Below are positions 5,548-10,903 of a stretch of 22,848 nt of DNA, in pieces. The stretch is from a virus. The first letter of the stretch is position 1; each line of letters begins with the position of its first letter. Both the position numbers and the translations under genes were made by a program. The stretch lies in IMG/VR virus record IMGVR_UViG_3300047445_000068, positions 1 through 22,848 of that record; one strand, written 5' to 3'. The notes under the pieces were generated by a model, which searched no databases, was not told the DNA's origin, and saw only the letters and a list, made by a program, of their open reading frames with translations.

Positions 5548-5565
5548 GATAAGCTCACACTTATC
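5548..5565. promoter_or_regulatory. operator-like dyad upstream of the first early gene
   Basis: GATAAG and CTTATC form a perfect 6-bp inverted repeat with a 6-base centre (18 bp in total), 58 bp upstream of the first early ATG. The size and spacing fit binding of a dimeric winged-helix protein. The phage encodes at least two complete proteins of that type in this window. A chance 6-bp dyad is not rare, so position is the main support. Confidence 0.35.
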
Positions 5566-5824
5566 GCGCTGCCCGGTTCACCTTTCGGCTTGCCACTGCG
5601 TTAGTTGCGGTCCACCTAGTTCTTCTGCTTTCGCTCTAGGCTCTTGTCTCGCAACCATCCCGGTTATGCGCGCCTACCGTTTCGATGGGTTGGCCTTTGT
5701 TTCCGCTGTATTCGCAGGGCCGTTGGAGGCCCCTTGATGCGCCGAGGGGTTGTCCCCGGCCCCGTCGCTTCCGCTTCGGTGACCAATATGTCCCATATCC
5801 GAGTTAGATACGCAAGCGTCGATA

Positions 5825-5905
5825 TTGAAAAAAACGACAGATAGGGTGCATTTTGTGCCTAAGCCTATGATTTCATTACGAAAGAAAATTCGAAGAAATC
5901 GCTTG
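5825..5905 (-). promoter_or_regulatory. AT-rich island, possible early promoter zone
   Basis: This short stretch is markedly AT-rich in otherwise GC-rich DNA and includes a run of seven T on the minus strand (5828-5834), TTTCTTCGAATTTTC and TAATGAAATCAT. Early genes of T7-like phages are started by host RNA polymerase from promoters placed between the genome end and the first gene, so this is a sensible place for them. I tried minus-strand hexamer pairs at 16-18 base spacing and none matched well. Confidence 0.3.
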
Positions 5906-5953
5906 GAATGCCCGTTATGTCCCTTTGTGTCGCTATTGGTGACCCTAGATTGC

Positions 5954-6017
5954 CCATGCGTTGCACCCTGGCCTTGGCATTGCCGATCACCTTGCGCCGC
6001 GCCATGCGTTGCACCCT
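5954..6017. repeat. 16-bp direct repeat, 48-bp period
   Basis: The sequence CCATGCGTTGCACCCT occurs at 5954-5969 and again, exactly, at 6002-6017. A related GGGTGCAT occurs at 5837-5844. Sixteen identical bases in two copies are very unlikely by chance in so short an interval. The 48-bp period is near 4.5 helical turns. Possible uses are protein-binding sites or recombination remnants. Confidence 0.75.
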
Positions 6018-6107
6018 TGCGGAACACTGACAGGAAACCGGGCGCGCCACGTATACGCGCGGAGCTAGAGACAGCCCGAGGTGTGGCCTAGGGTTATCGC
6101 TGGGTCA

Positions 6108-6128
6108 TTTTGTGACAGATTGTCAAAA
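6108..6128. promoter_or_regulatory. dyad TGACA-GAT-TGTCA overlapping a minus-strand TTGACA
   Basis: TGACA (6113-6117) and TGTCA (6121-6125) form a perfect dyad with a 3-bp centre, flanked by TTTTG and AAAAC, which extends the symmetry with one bulge. On the minus strand it contains a consensus TTGACA -35 hexamer (6126-6121), but no -10 hexamer lies at 16-18 bases. It shares the box TGTGACARAT with 6282-6291. An operator is the best reading; a promoter is not established. Confidence 0.4.
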
Positions 6129-6388
6129 CCACCGATTGGGAAACAGGGGAACGAACATTCCACGTTGGAACGTCTATTCCGCCTTCAGTGCCGTTATGTG
6201 ACCCTAAGCCTGCCCTAACTGGCATTGGAAGGATACCACATCCATTCCATGTCGTTGAAATCGTTGGATAATCCTTTTGGCTGTGACAAATGACGTGACA
6301 ATGGGAGCCTTGACGCGCCGTGAGGTGGCCGACGAAGGGGGCATGGGGGGTCTTCGCGCGGTTCCGCTTTCTCGATGGTCGCTCAGAA

Positions 6389-6401
6389 ATTTGTACCAAA
6401 T
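6389..6401. promoter_or_regulatory. dyad ATTTG-TAC-CAAAT
   Basis: A perfect 5-bp inverted repeat around TAC lies in a locally AT-rich patch, directly beside the 12-bp tandem array. Its geometry (5-3-5) is the same as that of the dyad at 6113-6125, though the sequence differs. It may be another protein-binding site, or the boundary of the repeat array. Confidence 0.3.
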
Positions 6402-6402
6402 A

Positions 6403-6449
6403 TTCCGACCCACCTCAGGGTCACCATCAGGTCCACCTCCAGGCCCACC
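6403..6449 (-). repeat. four degenerate 12-bp tandem repeats
   Basis: On the minus strand the four units are GGTGGGCCTGGA, GGTGGACCTGAT, GGTGACCCTGA and GGTGGGTCGGAA, read from 6449 down to 6403. All share GGTG followed by a CCTG- or TCGG-like core. The period is 11-12 bp, about one helical turn, so bound proteins would stack on one face of the DNA. It lies about 240 bp past the large terminase stop. Confidence 0.75.
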
Positions 6450-6463
6450 TAGCGTCTGTCTGT

Positions 6464-6650
6464 CTAGGGGACTACGGACTACCTGTACCCCCTAGGCCAC
6501 ACCATGGGAGAACTTCATGGGGGCCATAAGGGGAGCCTTGACTGAAGGCTATCAGGTGTCACCTAGGGGTCACCCTAGGGGCTACCTTATGGTTCCTCTC
6601 AGGTGACACTTAAGGTAACACTCTAAGGGGAACCATCGGGGTAGTCCTAG
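6464..6650. repeat. scattered CTAGGGG/CTAAGGGG repeats near the presumed concatemer junction
   Basis: Plus-strand copies of a C-T-A-(A)-G-G-G-G type motif occur at 6474-6480, 6491-6496 (CCTAGG), 6524-6533 (ATAAGGGG), 6562-6569, 6573-6581, 6610-6615 (TTAAGG) and 6623-6630. A tandem 7-mer GGACTAC (twice) begins at 6478, and a TCTG/GTCT microsatellite sits just before it. T7 has arrays of a short 7-base repeat flanking its terminal repeat. The position and style here are analogous, though the sequence differs. Confidence 0.6.
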
Positions 6651-6687
6651 TGGTGGCCTTATTGTCCACCGAGGGGTTCGTGAGGGC

Positions 6688-8397
6688 CTAGAAGAACCGA
6701 GGGGGTGACTGTAAGGAGCCCCCGAGGGCGTTCTCCATGAAGCGAGCCAGCTCCGCATCGAGCAGCTCCTGCTTCCTCTGTTCGACAGCCACAGTCGTGT
6801 TCCTAGCCATCCATTCGATCCAGTAGGCGACACAGCCGGCCACAGCGTCCAGTCTGTCGTCATGAGCCAGGGCACCACGGTTCTTGGTGATCCGGGTCAT
6901 CTGGTAGAACAGGCGGAACTTGTTGACCTCGTCAGGGATGAAGGCAGCGGTGCTGTCGTAGTCCCATTCGACCACCGAGGAGCAGACCACGAGCCGGTGC
7001 TGGTTCATGATCGGTTCGAGGGTGTCGATGATGCGGGCTTCCTTCTGGGCCTTGGACCACTCAGCGTCCTCGATCAGCACGGGGTACCGCAGGGCTGCCC
7101 GAGAGCGGAGGAGCTGGGCGAACATGCCGTCGCCGTAGTTGGGCTCGACCTTGATCGTGTTGACGCCCTGCTGCTTGGCGCAGTCGAGGATCATGTCCAG
7201 CACCTTGTCGGCGTAGCCGTGGCCACGGACAGCGCCCACAGCGGTCAGGTAGAGGATGCCGTTGAGCATCTTGACCACGGCCCACGCGGTCTCGTCCTTG
7301 CCCCGGCCCGAGGGGTCGATGAACATGCACGATCCCTCGTAGTCGAGGAAGTCCTTGTCGTGGAAGATCGGGCGGTGGTAGCGGTCACCCGGCAGCCCGA
7401 CCATGGGCAGCTTCTCGTTGACCTGTTCAGGGCCTGAGCCCCAGACGACCTCTCTCGGGGCCTTCTTCGGGTTCAACCCCATGACGATCAGATCGGACAG
7501 CTTCAGCGGGAACCTGTCCTCGTCCGACAGGCTGGTGTCGAGCATGAACTGCAGGGAGAAGCCTGAGCGGCCATAGGACAGCTCACGCTCGGTCAGGTCG
7601 ATCTCGTTGAACCGCTCGGGGTCCGTCGTGCTGCCCACTATGTCGGGCTTCTCGTCGAGCATCCTCCCGAACATCGGGGCGAGCCTCGAACCGTACTTGG
7701 CGCGGCGCTCCTCGTCGGGATAGCGGGCCGGCCAGATGCGAACCACGTAGCCGCGATCCGGCAGGAGGTTGTAGATCGACATCTCGGTCTGCGGGGTGCC
7801 AAGGTAGATGATGCGGCCACCGGGCGACAGGACGGCGTCGAACTCTTTGATCTGTTCGGCCAGCTTCTCGCGCTTCAGGTGGGTGTCGGAATTGTTCGGG
7901 ACTTCGATGTCGTCCGCGATGATGTAGTTGGCGCGCGATCCAGCGATCTGCGAGGTGATGCCTAGCGACTTCACCGAGGGGCTGTGGGACGCACGGGCGG
8001 GGCCGACGTCAAATGCTACCTTCGACTGCCGCTGGTCTGCTGTGGGCCTCAGGTGGGCCAGCAATTCCATCTCAAAGATGAGGCGCATGGTGAAGGTGGA
8101 GAAGTCATCGGAGCGCTGCTTGGACGCCGAGATCACGAGGACCTTGGCCTGCGGGTCGCAGTAGAGGAGCCAGCACACGAATGCCGACGTGACCCAGCTC
8201 TTGCCGACGCCACGGAAGGCCTCGATCACGAGACGCTTGGGGCCGTGCTGTAGGAACGATGCAATGTCGTACTGGACCTTTGTCGGGTCCGGCAGATTGA
8301 GGTGCTTCCACACGACGTAGAGGAAGTTGCGGAAGTCCAGAAGGGGGTCGTTCTGCGTCGACAGGTGCGTCGAGGCAGCGAGGGTCTGCTTGGTCAT
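6688..8397 (-). CDS. terL: large terminase subunit (DNA packaging ATPase-nuclease, gp19-like), 569 aa
   Basis: It powers DNA translocation into the prohead and cuts concatemers. The N-terminal ATPase shows the adenine/Walker A region FRGVGKSWVTSAF (61-73; K66), Walker B YIIADDIE (158-165; D162, D163) and coupling motif YLGTPQTE (198-205). The C-terminal RNase H-like nuclease shows MFIDPSGRGKDETAW (D361), a conserved KVEPNYGDGMF (416-426) and AHDDRLDAVAG (511-521; D513/D514). Length is close to T7 gp19 (about 586 aa). The start ATG 8397 has AGGAG directly upstream. It is the last late gene; the genome junction follows. The 101-base leader carries alternative hairpins. All catalytic residues I can place are present. 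Confidence 0.97.
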   Translation of the reverse strand: MTKQTLAASTHLSTQNDPLLDFRNFLYVVWKHLNLPDPTKVQYDIASFLQHGPKRLVIEAFRGVGKSWVTSAFVCWLLYCDPQAKVLVISASKQRSDDFSTFTMRLIFEMELLAHLRPTADQRQSKVAFDVGPARASHSPSVKSLGITSQIAGSRANYIIADDIEVPNNSDTHLKREKLAEQIKEFDAVLSPGGRIIYLGTPQTEMSIYNLLPDRGYVVRIWPARYPDEERRAKYGSRLAPMFGRMLDEKPDIVGSTTDPERFNEIDLTERELSYGRSGFSLQFMLDTSLSDEDRFPLKLSDLIVMGLNPKKAPREVVWGSGPEQVNEKLPMVGLPGDRYHRPIFHDKDFLDYEGSCMFIDPSGRGKDETAWAVVKMLNGILYLTAVGAVRGHGYADKVLDMILDCAKQQGVNTIKVEPNYGDGMFAQLLRSRAALRYPVLIEDAEWSKAQKEARIIDTLEPIMNQHRLVVCSSVVEWDYDSTAAFIPDEVNKFRLFYQMTRITKNRGALAHDDRLDAVAGCVAYWIEWMARNTTVAVEQRKQELLDAELARFMENALGGSLQSPPRFF

Positions 8398-8429
8398 TTG
8401 CTCCTAGTTGTTCAGGGCGTAGAGGGGGT

Positions 8430-8490
8430 CAGGAGAGGCTCTGCGAGCTTGGGGCATCGGTGGGCCGGGATGGACCTGAAGCCTCTCCTG
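8430..8490 (-). promoter_or_regulatory. mutually exclusive hairpins in the terL leader
   Basis: An 11-bp perfect inverted repeat (CAGGAGAGGCT at 8490-8480 and AGCCTCTCCTG at 8440-8430 on the minus strand) encloses 39 bases. The 5' arm can instead close a local hairpin, AGCCTC-AGGA-GAGGCT (8495-8480), so the two structures compete. A 9-base direct repeat of AGGCTCTGC also flanks the element. It begins two bases after the SGNH gene stop and ends about 30 bases before the terL start. It could attenuate or process the message. Confidence 0.5.
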
Positions 8491-8498
8491 AGGCTCTG

Positions 8499-9752
8499 CT
8501 ACCGCACGAAGCGGGTGGGATCGACAGCTCCGCTCGACTGGATCGAGGCGTAGCCGAATGGGGAGGCGTGGAGACCGTCAGCCGTCCACTTGCTGGCCGT
8601 GCCGTCGAACTTCCACTTGCCGCTGTTGCGGGCCGTTTCGATCACGTCAGCGATCTCGAAGTAGCCAGAGCTTCCCGCTACGCCGGCACGGATGGCGTCG
8701 TTGTAGGCTGCGATCTGGGCAGCGTTCGAGTTGAGCGTCTGGCCGGTGGCTGTGGCCCAGAGGTCGCTGGAGGTCGACGATGGCGAGGTCGTAGAGGTGA
8801 ACCTGACCTTCGACGCGAAGTAGCCGAGGATGGTCTGCTGTTCAGCCAGGACGGCGGCGGCTGTCTTGTTCTGGCCGGTGCCCGACCGTAGCGCGTTGAT
8901 CGCGGTTTGGACCACGACGTGCGAGCAGTACTGCTGGAGGGCCTGCCTGCGGGTGCTGGAAGCGATGAACTCGGACAGGCTGTCACCCGCCGATCCTGCG
9001 TTGATGTAGCCCATTGCAGGGCCTAGCGAACGGGCCAGCTCGCCACTGTCACCAGCGGCATTGAAGAAGTCACCAAAGCCTGCCACCCGGCTGTCGCCAA
9101 TGAGGAGGACCGAGGGCTTCCGCGTGTTGGCAACGATGGCCGAGGGGTGGAAGATCGCGGCGTCGTTGGTCGTCTTGTTCGGGGTCAGAGTGCCACCCAT
9201 CGTCTTATCGGTGATACCCGACGCCGCGTACTCGTAAGCCTCGCCGTTGGCGAAGTCACAGGTCCAGAAGTTGGACCCCGAGGTCGCGTCAGAGAACACG
9301 ATGGAGTGTGTGGCGACCGCATACGTGCGGACCCAGAAGCCTGCCCCGTTGGGGATGTTGACGTTGACCCAGTCGGACAGCAGCGGAACGGTCCCCGTGG
9401 CTAGGCCCGAGGTGGCCCCTGCGAACAGGACTTGGGTGAACACCCCAGCAGGGTACTCAATGGCTGCCTTGTAGGAGATGTTGCCGGTGACGCCGATCTC
9501 GGTCTTAGTGCTGGTCCGATACCAATACCAAGCGGGCAACTCGATCTTGAGCGAGGTGATGTCGTCCCGAGCGATGTGGTAGGTGCGACTGTTGGCCTGC
9601 TTGTTGGTGGTTGAGAGGTTGGTCGGTATGCGGCACTTCGTGGCGACTTGCCCGAGGTAGAGCGAGGCCAGCGGAGTGGAGGCGGTCGTCAGCAAGATGT
9701 TCCGAAGGACGCCTTTAAGGACGACCCTCGGAACCGCTCTAATGTGAGCCAT
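8499..9752 (-). CDS. SGNH/GDSL hydrolase-like protein (putative carbohydrate esterase), 417 aa
   Basis: SGNH hydrolases remove acyl groups from glycans or lipids. The C-terminal half shows the ordered blocks: LLIGDSRVAGFGD (217-228; nucleophile S221), a Gly-containing block II (YINAGSAGDS, 249-258), QTAINALRSG (282-291; N286 in the GxND position) and DGLHASPFGY (392-401; D392 and H395). Residues 1-200 look like a beta-rich stalk or binding domain with no signal peptide. The gene lies between the two terminase subunit genes, where T7 has its Rz spanin gene 18.5. Its start overlaps the upstream stop (TAATG), so it is co-expressed with late genes. A virion-associated deacetylase acting on capsule or exopolysaccharide is likely. 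It could also be a free enzyme. Confidence 0.85.
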   Translation of the reverse strand: MAHIRAVPRVVLKGVLRNILLTTASTPLASLYLGQVATKCRIPTNLSTTNKQANSRTYHIARDDITSLKIELPAWYWYRTSTKTEIGVTGNISYKAAIEYPAGVFTQVLFAGATSGLATGTVPLLSDWVNVNIPNGAGFWVRTYAVATHSIVFSDATSGSNFWTCDFANGEAYEYAASGITDKTMGGTLTPNKTTNDAAIFHPSAIVANTRKPSVLLIGDSRVAGFGDFFNAAGDSGELARSLGPAMGYINAGSAGDSLSEFIASSTRRQALQQYCSHVVVQTAINALRSGTGQNKTAAAVLAEQQTILGYFASKVRFTSTTSPSSTSSDLWATATGQTLNSNAAQIAAYNDAIRAGVAGSSGYFEIADVIETARNSGKWKFDGTASKWTADGLHASPFGYASIQSSGAVDPTRFVR

Positions 9753-10012
9753 TAGTCGAACAGGTCAACCACGACAGTGCCCGACGTGAAGCCGCCCGTC
9801 TTGACGCCGATACGGAAGTACCAAGCCGAGCCGGCAGAGCCGGTGTTCTCGACCGGGGCGGTGAAGCTTGCGACGTCAAGCCAAGTGACCTGATCCTTGG
9901 ACCTCTGCAGGACCACGGTTGCAACGAAAGTGCCACTGACGGTGATGTCGAAGGAGTTGCCCGGCTGAATGAGGAGGGGCGTGGTGAAGGTGTTCTGGGC
10001 CGTGATGTTCAT
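9752..10012 (-). CDS. small beta-sandwich phage structural-type protein, 86 aa
   Basis: The start ATG 10012 overlaps the terS stop (TGATG) and the stop overlaps the next start (TAATG), so it is coupled on both sides. The sequence is nearly all strands: SGTFVATVVLQRSKDQVTWL, then a Pro/Thr turn (FTAPVENTG), then AWYFRIGVKTGGFTSGTVVV. The pattern of an aromatic residue after a strand, RIGVKTG, and repeated Thr-Val strands is like small Ig-like or decoration-type proteins that are common next to phage tail genes. I infer a virion role, perhaps paired with the following SGNH protein. No enzyme motif. Confidence 0.7.
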   Translation of the reverse strand: MNITAQNTFTTPLLIQPGNSFDITVSGTFVATVVLQRSKDQVTWLDVASFTAPVENTGSAGSAWYFRIGVKTGGFTSGTVVVDLFD

Positions 10013-10281
10013 CAGTTTCTGTACCGGTCTTGGTGTTCGGAGCCGTCAAACGGCAGATTGGCGACGATGTCGTTCACGGCCTTGTTGGTGCCTGGAGCGA
10101 CGGTCGTGCCGGTGTGCTTGAGGAAGTTCAGGATGACCGTCAGGGACGCCGCGTCGGGCGTGATCTTGACGGCCTCTCCGGTCTCCTTGTCGACCACTGT
10201 TCGGCCATCCGTCAGGATAGTCTTGAGCTGGCCGGCGAACGTGTCGAAGAGGTCTTCGAGGGCGGTCGAGTTGGTCTTCAC
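10012..10281 (-). CDS. terS: small terminase subunit (DNA maturase A, gp18-like), 89 aa
   Basis: It recognises phage DNA and loads the large subunit on concatemers. The start is GTG 10281, which overlaps the holin stop by four bases (GTGA). The longer frame is read-through of the holin gene. At 89 aa it equals T7 gp18 in length. It begins VKTNSTALEDLFDTFAGQLK (Val read as Met). The middle has the pattern ITPDAASLTVILNFLKHTGT, typical of this family in T7-like phages, followed by a polar C-terminus (LPFDGSEHQDRYRN). Order holin-TerS matches T7 17.5-18. Separation from terL by two genes is unusual. Confidence 0.85.
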   Translation of the reverse strand: MKTNSTALEDLFDTFAGQLKTILTDGRTVVDKETGEAVKITPDAASLTVILNFLKHTGTTVAPGTNKAVNDIVANLPFDGSEHQDRYRN

Positions 10282-10490
10282 TTGGTGTCCTTTCGGGTCA
10301 TGTCGCGGACCTTGGCGACGATCTGGACGACGAGCCAAACCGTGCCGAGGAGGGGTGCGATCAGAGCTGCGCCGTCAGACGCCATGTGGAGCCACGGAAG
10401 CCAGACAGCGCTGGTTACTGCGGAGACGGCGACCGCAGCGGTGGTGTTATCCACGGCAGTAGTTCCTGTGATTAGAGCGATTGGGGTCAT
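10278..10490 (-). CDS. holin-like membrane protein (gp17.5-like position), 70 aa
   Basis: Holins make the timed lesion in the inner membrane that lets endolysin out. The start ATG 10490 overlaps the upstream stop (ATGA); a start five codons earlier lacks this coupling. Two hydrophobic segments are visible: residues about 13-32 (AAVAVSAVTSAVWLPWLHMA) and about 40-57 (LIAPLLGTVWLVVQIVAKV), followed by a basic C-terminal tail (RDMTRKDTK). This two-span layout with a charged tail and the position just before terS fit T7-like type II holins. No endolysin or spanin gene is in the window. Another membrane function cannot be excluded. Confidence 0.8.
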   Translation of the reverse strand: MTPIALITGTTAVDNTTAAVAVSAVTSAVWLPWLHMASDGAALIAPLLGTVWLVVQIVAKVRDMTRKDTK

Positions 10491-10903
10491 AGTTCGGAGG
10501 CCCATAGCCAGAGCGCGTCAGTCTGCTCCGGGGTGATTGAGAAGGTCGCGCCGAGGGCGTCGACGAGGGGGTGGGTGCGGCGGAAGTAGCTGGCGTATCG
10601 CCACTCGACCATGCCGGCTGGATCGTTCACCAGCTTGAAGTCGACATCAGCCTCGTGGATGCCAATGGATAGGAGCGCCAGACGGAGCTGCCTCGCGGTG
10701 AGCGATGGCAACGTGGGTCTGACCTCCTCAGGGGTTGGCGGGACGAAGGGGGTAGCGTCCACCGAGGCAGCCGCGAAGATGTCCCTGCCATACTCCTCAG
10801 TGTCATCTGGAGATGCCGTGAAGGGTATCCAGCCATAGACCGGATGGTCGATCTCGCAGTCGATGGTGCCGGCGCTGTTGAAGGCGGCGTTGCGGTGATC
10901 CAT
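10487..10903 (-). CDS. tail-fibre assembly-like protein, 138 aa
   Basis: The start ATG 10903 overlaps the stop of the second fibre gene (TAATG). The longer frame is fibre read-through. The N-terminal half (DHPVYGWIPFTASPDDTEEY) has the pattern seen in tail-fibre assembly proteins. The C-terminal domain (LTARQLRLALLSIGIHEADV, then DPAGMVEWRYASYFRRTHPL, then ITPEQTDALWLWA) is a helical module that recurs in many phage tail and tail-assembly proteins. Placement directly after a fibre gene supports a chaperone or fibre-tip role. It is coupled to both fibre and holin genes. The exact mode of action is inferred from neighbours. Confidence 0.72.
   Translation of the reverse strand: MDHRNAAFNSAGTIDCEIDHPVYGWIPFTASPDDTEEYGRDIFAAASVDATPFVPPTPEEVRPTLPSLTARQLRLALLSIGIHEADVDFKLVNDPAGMVEWRYASYFRRTHPLVDALGATFSITPEQTDALWLWASEL

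Larger units (their letters stand above)
5490..6687 (-). other. 1.2-kb non-coding genome-junction region
   Basis: No frame here has a ribosome-binding site and plausible protein composition. The predicted frames are His/Gly/Arg-rich or Pro/Ser-rich shadows, some created by the repeats. The side next to the terminase gene (6400-6690) is dense with short GC-rich repeats. The middle (6100-6400) has dyads and repeated TGTGACA boxes. 5825-5905 is an AT-rich island with a run of seven T on the minus strand. 5716-5755 holds two small GC hairpins. In T7-like genomes the interval between the large terminase gene and the first early gene contains the terminal repeat and the host-polymerase promoters. 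That position is why I call it the junction. I could not find a convincing sigma-70 promoter pair. Confidence 0.7.

Noticed and set aside
5674-6091. Overlapping minus- and plus-strand frames in the non-coding region (117 and 88 codons)
   Set aside because: The peptides are His/Gly/Ser- or Pro/Cys-rich. They carry repeats created by the 16-bp direct repeat and lack ribosome-binding sites, and the region has the look of control DNA.
6098-6126. Minus-strand sigma-70 promoter starting with TTGACA at 6126-6121
   Set aside because: At 16-18 bases there is only CCAGCG or similar instead of a -10; the nearest GATAAC is 22 bases away. I keep the site only as a dyad.
6582-6878. 98-codon minus-strand frame overlapping the terL 3' end
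   Set aside because: It shares DNA with the terminase C-terminus in another frame, is Trp/Pro/Arg-rich, and reads through the repeat array.
8404-8457. 17-codon ORF in the terL leader as a real gene
   Set aside because: No ribosome-binding sequence precedes its ATG, and composition is uninformative. It is mentioned only as part of a possible leader.
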